64,000 bases of DNA from Lacibacter sp. H407 (GTDB taxonomy: Bacteria; Bacteroidota; Bacteroidia; Chitinophagales; Chitinophagaceae). Positions 35,273 through 45,084 of the stretch are shown here, one piece after another. The position numbers were made by a program, and so were the translations under genes. Location: positions 62,001 through 126,000 of the forward strand of contig NZ_JBBKTU010000002.1 in assembly GCF_037892605.1 (NCBI RefSeq), read 5' to 3'. Position 1 is the first letter of the stretch. Every line of letters starts with the position of its first letter. The notes beneath the pieces were generated by a model. It made no database searches and was not told where the DNA came from. It worked only from the letters and a program-made list of their open reading frames with translations.

Positions 35273-36322
35273 ATGAAGATTACGGATCAACTCATCGAAC
35301 AATTTTTTCAGGATCAATGCAATGCTTCGGAGGTTGAGGCTGTGATTGCGTACCTGAATGAGCATCCGGGTGTTGTTGAACAATATATTGGTGAAGCGGA
35401 TTGGTCTGATTTTCAGCAAATGAACAGGTTGCACCCTGTAGTGTCGGAAAAAATGCTTTCAACGATCCGTCAATCAACTTACGGGGAAGTGAAAGCAAGA
35501 ACATGGCTGCGATATGTGGCAGCGGCCGCAGTGCTTATTACAATAGGTTTTGGGGTGAACTATTTTACCCGAAATGGTAACGAGGTGATAACCGAACAGA
35601 CGGCAGTGGTTGAAAAAGACAGTGCTTCACCTGTTTTGAAATTAGTGACTAACAAAACGAAGAATGCTCAGGAAATAAAGTTGGCAGACGGTTCAGTTGT
35701 TATGTTAGAGGCTAACAGTGAACTTCAATACTACGAACCTTTTGAAGCAGAAAAGAGAAGTTTTTATTTAAAGGGTGAAGCTTATTTTAAAGTTGCAAAA
35801 GATAAAACGAAACCGTTTACTGTTTACAGTAACGAAATATCCACAACGGCCCTTGGAACCGCTTTCACCGTGAGTGCGTTTGAAACCAATGCGATGATAA
35901 CAGTGAAGCTACACGAAGGAAGAGTAGTTGTTAAAGGGGGAGTAAAGTCGACGAAATTGGAAAGGGATTATTTTCTTATACCCGGAGATGAATTCAGATA
36001 TAACCGGACCACCAATGTTGCTACGGTTGTAAGAAGTTCGAAACCGTTAAGCAATAAAAAGAACGGCGATGTAAAAACAGATGATGAGAACGAATCGAAC
36101 TGGTTTATGTTTAACAATCAGAAACTGAGCCAGGTGCTTGATCAGTTATCAGCGATCTATAATGTAAAAATTGAGTATTCAGGTACGGAGTTGAACAAGA
36201 TGAATTTTATCGGGAAAATTGAAAAGTCTGATTCAATTGAACAAATACTAAACGACATAGCCTTGCTGAATAATCTAACTGTTACGAAAACAGATAGTGG
36301 TTATTCGATACGAAGAAAGTAA
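35273..36322 (+). CDS. FecR-family anti-sigma factor
   Basis: 349 residues: N-terminal cytoplasmic helical part, one membrane helix (WLRYVAAAAVLITIGFGV, about residue 80-97), periplasmic FecR domain (VMLEANSELQYYEPFEAEKR, FYLKGEAYFKVAKD, TALGTAFTVSAF) and a C-terminal DUF4974-like domain (QKLSQVLDQLSAIYNVKIEY). It binds the ECF sigma factor and receives the substrate signal from the TonB-linked SusC receptor at 36409. Confidence 0.92.
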   Translation: MKITDQLIEQFFQDQCNASEVEAVIAYLNEHPGVVEQYIGEADWSDFQQMNRLHPVVSEKMLSTIRQSTYGEVKARTWLRYVAAAAVLITIGFGVNYFTRNGNEVITEQTAVVEKDSASPVLKLVTNKTKNAQEIKLADGSVVMLEANSELQYYEPFEAEKRSFYLKGEAYFKVAKDKTKPFTVYSNEISTTALGTAFTVSAFETNAMITVKLHEGRVVVKGGVKSTKLERDYFLIPGDEFRYNRTTNVATVVRSSKPLSNKKNGDVKTDDENESNWFMFNNQKLSQVLDQLSAIYNVKIEYSGTELNKMNFIGKIEKSDSIEQILNDIALLNNLTVTKTDSGYSIRRK

Positions 36323-36408
36323 TACAAATCAACTATAGATAACGATTTACTTCACTGGTTTTATCAGTGATCAGGGATTCTTTTACCATAACAAAAAAAA
36401 CTGCTAAA

Positions 36409-39400
36409 ATGAAGAAAGGATTGCTTGCAGCATTAGGACGGCTATTGCCTGCGCTTACATTATTATTAAGTTTATCTGCTTCTGCGCAGGAACGAACCAG
36501 TAATGTTACCGGTATTGTACGTAGTGAAAATGGCGAACCATTGGCTAACGTTACAGTGGTGGCAAAAAATAACAGTACGAATTTAACATCGGGCACACAA
36601 ACAGACAGCTCAGGTATTTTTAAGTTTAGTAAACTTCCCGTTAGCGGACGTTACAGTTTTATTTTTTCCAGTATTGGATATGAACCTCAAACCTTATCCG
36701 GTTATGCACTCAAAGAAGATGCAACCACTTCCATCATTATTAAATTAAAGGACAGCACTGCTCTATTGAGTGATATCGTAGTGATTGGATATGGTACACA
36801 GAAGCGGCAACAAATGTCAACAGCAGTTTCAACGGTAAAAATGAACACTGTTGATCAGGGTGCCGGCTATAACCCTGTAAAAATGTTGCAAGGCAGGGCA
36901 AGTGGAATTAATATCACAAGCGCATCGGGCATTCCGGGTGCAAGGCCTGTTGTTTTAATCCGTGGTGTAGGTTCAATCAGTGGGAATAGTGCTCCGCTTT
37001 TTGTTGTTGATGGCGTTCCAAACGAAGGTGGTTATCCAAACATTAATCCGAACGATATTGAATCAATGGAAGTATTGAAAGATGCTTCGGCGGCTTCTAT
37101 TTATGGGAGCCGTGCAAACAGTGGTGTTGTATTGATCACTACAAAAGCCGGAGCGATTGGAAAAACGGTGGTTGAGTTTGAAGCACGTCAGGGATTTGGC
37201 GTAATAGCCAATGATATTACAATGGCGAACTCAACTGAGTACGCAAATGTGATGCAGGTAGCAGTTGATAATTACAACGCACAACGTGGAACTTCATTGG
37301 TGTATTACAGACCGCTGGCTTCTGAAATCGAAGAAACTGACTGGACAAAAGTGGTGCAACGCTCCAATGCAAAAACGTCCAATTATAATTTATCGGTGAG
37401 TGGTGGAAATGAGAAAACAACCTACTTCACTTCATTTGGTGCGTTTAAACAGGAAGGTATTTTAAAAACGAGCGAGTTTAATCAGTATTCATATCGTATC
37501 AAATTGAACCATAAGTTAAATCGTATTCTACAGTTTAATACGAATCTTGCTTTTACATTGGCTGACAGAGATTTAATTGAAGAAGAAAATTCAGGACTAA
37601 AAGTTTTACGAACAGCACGGGAGGAACAACCCTGGTACAGTCCGTACACCGCCAGCGGCGATTATAAAGTAAATGGAACGCAGTTGATCAGACACAATCC
37701 ACTTATGTTGATCAACGAAGAAAAATGGAACTCAAAACGATATGAAGGTATTGGCTTAATCAGTCTCGATGTAAAACCGTTTAAAGGATTTAAATACACC
37801 CCATCGGTAAAAGTATTTGCATCATATTACGATGAGAAAAAAACACTGACAGAGAAAATGGTAGCGAGAGCCCAAAGTGCGGGCTGGGGTGCCATTGCGC
37901 AAAATAAGGATACCCGCTTACGTTATGTTATTGACAACCTGTTTCAATACAATAACCAGGTTGGTGATCTGGACTACAGTATACTGGCAGGGCATTCGTT
38001 TGAACGGTTTTCGTCAGAAGATTTTGGTGTGTTGAGTGATAATTACGCAAACGGTGCATTTCCATCGAGCAGTTTTGGACTGATCAATGCAGGACCGAAT
38101 ATTTATGCAAATGGTTTTGGATATACTGCATTCGGGTTGGAGTCATATATCAGTCGGTTGAATCTCAGTTACCAGGGAAAATATATGTTGAATGCCAGTA
38201 TGCGGATCGATGGTGCGTCAAAGTTTTCGCAGGATAAACGCTACGGTACATTCCCATCTGTTTCAGCCGCATGGTTGATCCATAAAGAAGCGTTTATGGA
38301 AAAGCAACAATTGTTTGATGAATTGAAACTCAGAGCAAGTTATGGTGTTACGGGAAGTATTTCGGGTGTGGGTAATTTTGCATCACGTTCACTAGTAACA
38401 TCTGGTACAAACTCTTATAACGGGCAATCAGGATTCTCTTTATCACAAATCGGTCAACCGATTACCTGGGAAAAAGCGCAGCAAACAAATGTTGGAATTG
38501 ATGCGAGTATCCTGAACAACCGCTTGTCGTTTTCAGTTGATGTGTTTCAACAACGCACATCTGATCTTTTATACAATAAGCCGGTGCAGGCCACGTCGGG
38601 TTATACCACCATTGCTTCCAACATTGGCGTGATGGAAAACAGTGGAATCGAATTCTCTGCTTTTGGTAAAATTCTCACCAAAAAATTTAAGTGGGATTTT
38701 GGCGGAAACATTTCGTTTGTAAAGAACAAGGTTGTTTCATTAATTGATAATACCAACTTTCTGATTGTTCCATCTTCCGGATCAAATCTGTATGGTGGCC
38801 AGATGCATGCGTTAATAACAGGGCAGCCGGTGAGTACCTGGTTTATCTATGAGCAAACCGGCATTTATCAAACGGATGCCGACGTGCCAACTGCATTGTT
38901 TGCTAAAGGTGTACGAGCAGGCGATGTAATCTACCGAGATGTAAATAAGGATGGGGATATCACTGACGCAGATCGATTGAATGTGGGCAAATCTATTCCT
39001 GATTTCTTTGGTGGGTTTACTTCAAATTTATCGTATGGCGGATTTGAATTGAGTTTGTTTGGTCAATTCGCTGTTGGCAATAAAGTAATGGCCGCCTGGA
39101 GGGGTGTAAATGGTACGGAAGGAACGGACCATCTTGGTAATGCATTTTCTAATACCAGACTTTTGAACGGCACAACTGTAGAGCAGTTTTTTGGAATAAG
39201 AAAAGAAGTGGCGCTGAATTACTGGAATGGGCCGGGTACAAGTAATACCACTCCACGACCTGTGCGGCGTGGTGTGCATACAGGGTACGGTTCGGCAGGT
39301 TATAATTTTCTTACAAGTACACGTTTCTTAGAAAATGCGTCTTACTTCAAACTGAAAACAGCAACACTGTCGTACAATATTCCGACAACAACATTGAAAC

Positions 39401-39585
39401 TAAAATCAATTGCGGGTATCAGGGTCTTTGCATCAGTTGATAATTTTATCACACTTACCAAATACTCCGGTTACGATCCCGAGCAGACATTTGAAAGCAG
39501 CCCCGGCGATTCAAACTATGGTGTTGACTTTGGATTACAGGCAACTTTACGCACATTTTTGTTTGGAGTGAATATTAAATTCTAA
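36409..39585 (+). CDS. SusC/RagA TonB-linked outer-membrane receptor
   Basis: 1058 residues from ATG 36409, signal peptide MKKGLLAALGRLLPALTL plus LLSLSASAQ. It has a carboxypeptidase-like domain (TGIVRSENGEPLANVTV), then the SusC signature VVIGYGTQKRQQ and a plug with IRGVGSISGNSAPLFVVDGV, and a long beta-barrel. It forms the outer-membrane channel under the SusD lid encoded next. The signal N-terminal domain of FecA-type signalling receptors is not clearly seen, so sigma signalling may follow the SusC route. Confidence 0.93.
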   Translation: MKKGLLAALGRLLPALTLLLSLSASAQERTSNVTGIVRSENGEPLANVTVVAKNNSTNLTSGTQTDSSGIFKFSKLPVSGRYSFIFSSIGYEPQTLSGYALKEDATTSIIIKLKDSTALLSDIVVIGYGTQKRQQMSTAVSTVKMNTVDQGAGYNPVKMLQGRASGINITSASGIPGARPVVLIRGVGSISGNSAPLFVVDGVPNEGGYPNINPNDIESMEVLKDASAASIYGSRANSGVVLITTKAGAIGKTVVEFEARQGFGVIANDITMANSTEYANVMQVAVDNYNAQRGTSLVYYRPLASEIEETDWTKVVQRSNAKTSNYNLSVSGGNEKTTYFTSFGAFKQEGILKTSEFNQYSYRIKLNHKLNRILQFNTNLAFTLADRDLIEEENSGLKVLRTAREEQPWYSPYTASGDYKVNGTQLIRHNPLMLINEEKWNSKRYEGIGLISLDVKPFKGFKYTPSVKVFASYYDEKKTLTEKMVARAQSAGWGAIAQNKDTRLRYVIDNLFQYNNQVGDLDYSILAGHSFERFSSEDFGVLSDNYANGAFPSSSFGLINAGPNIYANGFGYTAFGLESYISRLNLSYQGKYMLNASMRIDGASKFSQDKRYGTFPSVSAAWLIHKEAFMEKQQLFDELKLRASYGVTGSISGVGNFASRSLVTSGTNSYNGQSGFSLSQIGQPITWEKAQQTNVGIDASILNNRLSFSVDVFQQRTSDLLYNKPVQATSGYTTIASNIGVMENSGIEFSAFGKILTKKFKWDFGGNISFVKNKVVSLIDNTNFLIVPSSGSNLYGGQMHALITGQPVSTWFIYEQTGIYQTDADVPTALFAKGVRAGDVIYRDVNKDGDITDADRLNVGKSIPDFFGGFTSNLSYGGFELSLFGQFAVGNKVMAAWRGVNGTEGTDHLGNAFSNTRLLNGTTVEQFFGIRKEVALNYWNGPGTSNTTPRPVRRGVHTGYGSAGYNFLTSTRFLENASYFKLKTATLSYNIPTTTLKLKSIAGIRVFASVDNFITLTKYSGYDPEQTFESSPGDSNYGVDFGLQATLRTFLFGVNIKF

Positions 39586-39611
39586 TTATTACGCTATTTA
39601 AATTATTTGAT

Positions 39612-40964
39612 ATGAAACAGTTTTGGTTAATCATCAGCATCGCTTTTACAGCTATTGGATGTTCAAAGCAACTGGATGATATAAGGCCTCGAAATGCTAT
39701 TTTACAGGAGCAGTTAAAAGATGAAGATATTTTAAAGTTGCGCAATGGCGTGTATGCACAGGCAGAAATCGGTGTATTTGGATTTGCGTTTGATTTTGAT
39801 CTCAGAGCCGATCATTTCAGAGGTGGACCTGGCTTTAGTCTTGTTGACCCAGTAAATATGATCCCTTCTGATGCGGGCGTATTGAGTATGTGGCGCAATG
39901 CATACAACCGGATTGCCAATGTTAATTTCTTACTTGAAGCGTTGGATAAATCCGCTTCTCAAACGGGCGACATTCAGCGGTACAGGGGTGAGGCCTTGTA
40001 TTTCCGGGCACTGATGTATTATCATCTTGTTACCCGTTGGGGTGGGGTGCCTGTGTTAACGAAAACGACTTTTGATATTGTACAGCGTTCAACTGAAACA
40101 GAAGTATGGAAGCAAATAACAGACGATTTACTGGCATCTGAATTATTGTTACCCGATTTCAGCAATAAGTTTTTTGTATCAAAGCAGGCAGCTCAGGCGC
40201 TGTTGGCAAGAGTATATTTATCAGTGAATGGTAAAACAAATGCTGTGGTATACGCAGACAAGGTATTAACTTATGGTGCATCCTCTTCTAATTTTACCCT
40301 CACCAGCGATGCAAATGGGTTTGCTTCTAATTTTATTGCGAATACCACCAGCAAGGAAGTGATTTTTGCTTTTGTGAATTCAAACACCAATAACCGAAAA
40401 CTATATTATCAAAGTGTAAACGATGTAGATCCTACATGGAACTATTCACCCGATCTAAATCTCTTTACAAATCTCTATGCTGATGGTGCTACGCCTGTGC
40501 GTACGGGGGATAAAAGAAGAACAGCCGTTTTTGCAGCTGGAGCTAACACCCGCATCATTAAATTTCCAAATGGTAAAGCGGGACAGCAATTAGTAACTAC
40601 AAGTAATGCAGATGCCACACCGGTAGCGGTGACACGCTACTCTGAAATGCATTTAATAAAAGCAGAAGCGCTTGGTGTGGGAGCTGCTGCAGCAACTGCA
40701 CTTGCCAGCTATTTTACTGCACGTTATACCACAGCACCGTTGGCAGGTACAATAGCTTCTCTAACAGCAACTGAGTTTCAAAACCTGATTTTGGATGAAC
40801 GTCAACGTGAGTTTTATGGCGAAAGTTATCGCTGGTACGATATTAAGCGAACGAACAGACTTGATTTGCTTCCATCGCTGGCTGGTCGTAACTATCTGTT
40901 ATATTATCCAATACCACAGGTGGAAAGGGATTTAACCGGCTATACGCAAAACGACGGTTATTGA
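39612..40964 (+). CDS. SusD/RagB substrate-binding lipoprotein
   Basis: 450 residues, lipobox AIGCSKQ with Cys17, so a surface lipoprotein. TPR-like helices carry YRGEALYFRALMYYHLVTRWGGVP, given here in parts: RGEALYFRALMYYHLV and RWGGVPV. The C-terminal signature is LILDERQREFYGESYRWYDI-type. It captures the ligand over the SusC pore. Its neighbours suggest a glycerophosphodiester ligand, not a glycan. Confidence 0.92.
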   Translation: MKQFWLIISIAFTAIGCSKQLDDIRPRNAILQEQLKDEDILKLRNGVYAQAEIGVFGFAFDFDLRADHFRGGPGFSLVDPVNMIPSDAGVLSMWRNAYNRIANVNFLLEALDKSASQTGDIQRYRGEALYFRALMYYHLVTRWGGVPVLTKTTFDIVQRSTETEVWKQITDDLLASELLLPDFSNKFFVSKQAAQALLARVYLSVNGKTNAVVYADKVLTYGASSSNFTLTSDANGFASNFIANTTSKEVIFAFVNSNTNNRKLYYQSVNDVDPTWNYSPDLNLFTNLYADGATPVRTGDKRRTAVFAAGANTRIIKFPNGKAGQQLVTTSNADATPVAVTRYSEMHLIKAEALGVGAAAATALASYFTARYTTAPLAGTIASLTATEFQNLILDERQREFYGESYRWYDIKRTNRLDLLPSLAGRNYLLYYPIPQVERDLTGYTQNDGY

Positions 40965-41002
40965 TTAGATGTGTTGGAGGCTGTAACTATTAATTACATG
41001 AA

Positions 41003-42178
41003 ATGAAAACATTTCTCCTAAAGAAAACCTGGTTCCTGTTTTTGAGCATTGTAGTTATACAATGCTCAAAGCCGAACCCGGAAAATGAAGTTCCTCCAAT
41101 CGAAGAACTAAAGGTTTCTTTTACAGGCAGTGTGAGCCAGACTACCGTGAACAACGAGCTGCAGTTTAGCGGCATTGCAACTGATGATGATAACAATATT
41201 GTTTCATGGGTGTGGGATTTTGCAGATGGCTCGCCTCTTGCTACTACTAAAAATGTAACGCATCAGTTTGCATTGGCGGGCAGCTACCTTATAACACTTA
41301 CTGTAAAGAATAAGAGAGGGCAAAGCGCCGGTTTTTCAAAACGGGTGTTGGTAAAAAATGCAATTGCTCCAGACTATGGTAATCTCATCGGGCTAAAAGA
41401 AAAATTGGCTTTGTTATATCCGAAAGTAATGGTGGCAGCACATAGGGCCTATCATAAAAACTTTCCTGAGAATTCATTGGAAGCAGTTGAGGATGCAGTT
41501 TTGAACCAAATTAACATGATAGAAATAGATACACGCCTGACACTTGATAAAGAACTGGTATTAATGCATGATGCAACAACAACCAGAACAACTAATGGAA
41601 GCTTTACTGTTGCGCAGACAACATTGTCGGATTTAAAACAATTGAAATTATTGTTTCAAGGCACGCCTACAGCGTATACAATTCCTACGCTGAAAGAGAC
41701 ACTGGAAAAAGCCAAAGGAAAAGTATATGTAGATATTGATGCGTCGTGGGATAATTCTGTTTTTTATTACAATAAGATCTATAACACCGTGGCTGCTTTA
41801 AATATGGTGAACATGGTGATGATCTATACTGAGTCGGCCGAAGTAGCGAAAGGGTTACTTGCAATGGATCCAGATGTAATTGTTTTGTTAGGTGCAGGGA
41901 ATGCCTCCGATTATAACAATGCTTCCACTATGAATCCGAAAGCATCTGTTTGGCATATGTCGTCTGCTACATTAGCATCCAATTATACCAATTGGCCTGT
42001 GAACAACGGGATTAAACTCTGGGCGAATGCCTATGTTAATACTTCCACTTCTCCACCTGCTACAGGTAATGATGCGGTTGTATCGAACTTACTTACTAAT
42101 CAGATCTCTCTTATTCAAACGGATTTTCCAATGGAAATTATTTCCTATTTGCAGGCTCGAAATTTATGGTTGCAATAG
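41003..42178 (+). CDS. PKD-domain glycerophosphodiester phosphodiesterase lipoprotein
   Basis: 391 residues: lipobox VVIQCSKP, a PKD domain (about 30-115, with WVWDFADGSPLAT and HQFALAGSYLITLTV), and a GDPD TIM-barrel from about 140. Catalytic His147 lies in AAHRAYHKNFPENS, where the usual HRG is HRA; the acidic metal ligands are in MIEIDTRLT and the second His in LVLMHDATT. It should hydrolyse glycerophosphodiesters (headgroup-glycerol-3-phosphate) at the cell surface or in the periplasm. The PKD domain may help surface display or binding. Confidence 0.88.
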   Translation: MKTFLLKKTWFLFLSIVVIQCSKPNPENEVPPIEELKVSFTGSVSQTTVNNELQFSGIATDDDNNIVSWVWDFADGSPLATTKNVTHQFALAGSYLITLTVKNKRGQSAGFSKRVLVKNAIAPDYGNLIGLKEKLALLYPKVMVAAHRAYHKNFPENSLEAVEDAVLNQINMIEIDTRLTLDKELVLMHDATTTRTTNGSFTVAQTTLSDLKQLKLLFQGTPTAYTIPTLKETLEKAKGKVYVDIDASWDNSVFYYNKIYNTVAALNMVNMVMIYTESAEVAKGLLAMDPDVIVLLGAGNASDYNNASTMNPKASVWHMSSATLASNYTNWPVNNGIKLWANAYVNTSTSPPATGNDAVVSNLLTNQISLIQTDFPMEIISYLQARNLWLQ

Positions 42179-42204
42179 CAGAAGTTTAAACTATCAACAT
42201 TTTT

Positions 42205-43098
42205 ATGAGACGAATACTTTTTGCTTCTTTTTTATTGCTGTCCTTTTTAGCAGCTGCGCAGCAACAGCCCCAGCAAAAACTGAACAGCGTTTTTTATCCA
42301 GCATCTAAGAACATTCTGGTTACTGCTCATCGGGGCGATTGGCGTAATACACCGGAGAACTCTATCCAGAGTTTAACCAATTGTATTGAAAAAGGGATTG
42401 ATGTGTGTGAGTTTGATCTCAAGCGCACAAAAGATGGGCAGTTAATTGTTATGCATGATAAGACAATTGACCGGACAACTACGGGAAAGGGGAAGCCAGA
42501 GGATTACACGTTGGAGGAAATCAGAAAATTCAGGTTGCTAAGCGGCACCGGTCACCCCACAAAACATGTTATTCCAACTTTTGAAGAAATGCTGGTGGCT
42601 GCAAAGGACAAAATTATTATTGATATTGATAAGGGATACGAATATTATAGTGAGGTGCTTGTTGAGTTGAAGAAACACAACATGCTCGAACAAACGATCT
42701 TGAATATTTATGGATTGCCTTATGACAGCCTGGTAGCAAAGCATGGAAACATACCAAAGGAACTCACCTTGCAGTTGATCATTAATCCAAAGAATCCTGC
42801 TATCGAAAAAATTATTGAAACATACCAGAGTCATAGTCGCACCATCATTCAAATCATATTTGAAAATGATAATGCGGCCATACTTCAGCGTATTCCGGAA
42901 TTTAAAAAACGATATGCGATCTGGTTTAACAGCATTTGGCCCGAACAAAACGGTGGACATGATGATGATAAAGCAGTAGAGGAGAACAAGCCTGATCAAA
43001 GCTGGGGATGGCTTGTAAAACATCGACCCAACTTTATTCAATCGGACAGGCCCGAAGATCTGCTCAACTATTTAAAACGAATTGGTTTTCATCTTTGA
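42205..43098 (+). CDS. Secreted glycerophosphodiester phosphodiesterase
   Basis: 297 residues with a signal peptide (ILFASFLLLSFLAAAQQ). GDPD domain with canonical His42 in TAHRGDWRNTPENS, CEFDLKRTKDGQLIVMHDKT for the metal site, and KIIIDIDKG. It releases glycerol-3-phosphate and an alcohol. A second GDPD beside the first suggests different substrates or compartments (lipoprotein versus soluble periplasmic). It lies 26 bp after the first GDPD gene. Confidence 0.92.
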   Translation: MRRILFASFLLLSFLAAAQQQPQQKLNSVFYPASKNILVTAHRGDWRNTPENSIQSLTNCIEKGIDVCEFDLKRTKDGQLIVMHDKTIDRTTTGKGKPEDYTLEEIRKFRLLSGTGHPTKHVIPTFEEMLVAAKDKIIIDIDKGYEYYSEVLVELKKHNMLEQTILNIYGLPYDSLVAKHGNIPKELTLQLIINPKNPAIEKIIETYQSHSRTIIQIIFENDNAAILQRIPEFKKRYAIWFNSIWPEQNGGHDDDKAVEENKPDQSWGWLVKHRPNFIQSDRPEDLLNYLKRIGFHL

Positions 43099-43232
43099 TG
43101 TTTACCTGATCACCTGGTTACAGCAAGCAGTTTGACGGTTCATAATCAAGTACCGGTATTATTTCTATAGTACCGGTTTATTTTATCTCTTTTTTTCACT
43201 CACAACATTTACTATCGACTAAATAATATCCA

Positions 43233-44576
43233 ATGATTAATTGGCTTAGGATTTTTTTTAAACCTGCCGGTGCTATCAGCATTGAAAGGACAGAAGATGA
43301 AGTAAAGAAAACATTCAACCGGTTACGGTGGTCTGTTTTTTTATCAGCGACGTTTGGTTATGGCTTGTATTATGTTTGCAGGCTTAGCCTCAACGTTATT
43401 AAAAAGCCACTGATCAATGGTGGCTACCTGACAGAATCGCAATTAGGTATTATCGGTTCTACTTTATTTTTTTCTTATGCAGTTGGAAAACTAGTGAACG
43501 GTTTTTTAGCCGACCGCAGCAATATCAAGCGGTTTATGGCAACCGGTTTGCTCGTTTCTGCTCTGATCAATTTAGCGTTAGGGTTCACTTCCTCTTTTCT
43601 TCTCTTCGCCATCCTATGGGGTATCAACGGATGGTTTCAATCGATGGGCGCAACGCCGGCTATTATTTCAATTACACGTTTCTTTAGTAACCGTGAGCGG
43701 GGTACTTACTACGGATTGTTCAGTGCAAGCCATAACATTGGCGAAGCAATCACGTTTATTGCAACAGCGTTTTTAGTAACTGTGTTGGGATGGAGATGGG
43801 GTTTTTGGGGAGCGGGCATTATTGGTTTATCAGGCGTAGTACTCATTTCGTTTTTTCTGCATGATAGTCCGCAAAGCAAGGGGCTGCCATCGGCTGCAGC
43901 GTACAAGAAAGATGAAGTACCTGTAATTACCAAAGACAAATCAGTTGGCTCGGTTCAGTTAGAAGTCTTAAAAAATCCATTTATCTGGATACTCGCTTTG
44001 TCGAGTGCATTTATGTATGTGAGCCGGTATGCAGTGAACAGTTGGGGAATGTTATTTCTCGAAACGCACAAAGGGTACACAACGATCAATGCCAGTTTCA
44101 TTATTTCTATCAGTTCTATAAGTGGTATTGTGGGCAATATTATTTCAGGACTGATCTCCGATAAGTTTTTTAAAGGGAAAAGAAATGTGCCGGCTTTATT
44201 ATTTGGAATACTGAATGCTTTTTCACTAACACTTTTTTTATTTAATCCTGCTGGTAATTTATGGATCGACATGGTAAGCATGGTTATTTTCGGAATGGCT
44301 ACGGGTGTGCTGATTTGTTTTTTAGGTGGATTGATGGCGGTAGATATTGCGTCAAAAAAAGCAGCGGGTACAGCAGTGGGTATTGTAGGTATTGCCAGCT
44401 ATATCGGAGCGGCTATTCAGGATATTGTAAGTGGATCTTTTATTCAAACAAATAAAACAGTCGTGAACGGAGTTGCCAATTATGACTTTACTTCTATAAG
44501 CTATCTATGGATTGGTTCGTCTGTTATCTCTTTTTTACTTGCGTTGTTGGTGTGGAATGCCAAGGCGAAAGATTAG
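43233..44576 (+). CDS. MFS transporter, organophosphate:phosphate antiporter (GlpT/UhpT) type
   Basis: 447 residues with about 12 hydrophobic segments. GYGLYYVCRLSLNVIKKPL at the first helix matches the OPA family YxxYxxCRxxxxxxK-type signature. The WGINGWFQSMGATPAIISI stretch is the OPA motif. It likely brings glycerol-3-phosphate across the inner membrane in exchange for phosphate. Placement directly after two GDPD genes supports this ligand. It is the last gene of the locus. Confidence 0.9.
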   Translation: MINWLRIFFKPAGAISIERTEDEVKKTFNRLRWSVFLSATFGYGLYYVCRLSLNVIKKPLINGGYLTESQLGIIGSTLFFSYAVGKLVNGFLADRSNIKRFMATGLLVSALINLALGFTSSFLLFAILWGINGWFQSMGATPAIISITRFFSNRERGTYYGLFSASHNIGEAITFIATAFLVTVLGWRWGFWGAGIIGLSGVVLISFFLHDSPQSKGLPSAAAYKKDEVPVITKDKSVGSVQLEVLKNPFIWILALSSAFMYVSRYAVNSWGMLFLETHKGYTTINASFIISISSISGIVGNIISGLISDKFFKGKRNVPALLFGILNAFSLTLFLFNPAGNLWIDMVSMVIFGMATGVLICFLGGLMAVDIASKKAAGTAVGIVGIASYIGAAIQDIVSGSFIQTNKTVVNGVANYDFTSISYLWIGSSVISFLLALLVWNAKAKD

Positions 44577-45084
44577 AGGATAAGAAAAATTGATATTGAA
44601 AAAAAGGTCGTTGAAAATTCAGCAGTAGCGTTGGAAAGTTTTCAAGCGATTAAAGCGGGCTTGAAGAAGAAGTGAGTTTTTTCTGGAATAAACGCTAAGT
44701 TTTTTGTGTCATGTCGAACCTTCTACAATTTGATTTTTGTTTTCAATTACGATGCTCAAAAGATGCTCAAAGGTTAAGTTAAATGTTCATTTTATTGTGG
44801 CTTTATAAATTCCTCTTCCGGAATATTCTGAAACTGTAAACAATATTTCGGAATATTCTGGAAAATTACTAAATGAATTCTATGAATGTAACGGCGCTGT
44901 ATTAATAGTTCGATTCTATTGTAATATAATCCGGATTATTTCGGAAAATTTTCAATCACTGGTTTGTTTTGACTTAACTATGAAAACGTGATATAAACAT
45001 ACTATCATCAAAATTATCGACGTTTGTTTATTTCGTTCCGCTGTCCGACATACAGTCGGTCAATTTTTTATTGATGAATGTTGT
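44577..45084. other. 508-bp convergent gap with a doubled GAATATTC palindrome
   Basis: No gene is supported. The 12-mer CGGAATATTCTG occurs at 44819-44830 and 44849-44860 (30 bp apart), with similar flanks (TTYCGGAATATTCTGRAA). A related TTTCGGAAAATTTTC lies near 44940-44954. The core is palindromic. There is no clear terminator for either convergent gene here. Confidence 0.4.

Noticed and set aside
44577-44675. Short peptide frame following the MFS stop codon (ends in ...AGLKKK)
   Set aside because: It has no start codon or ribosome-binding signal and is too short to support; could be chance.
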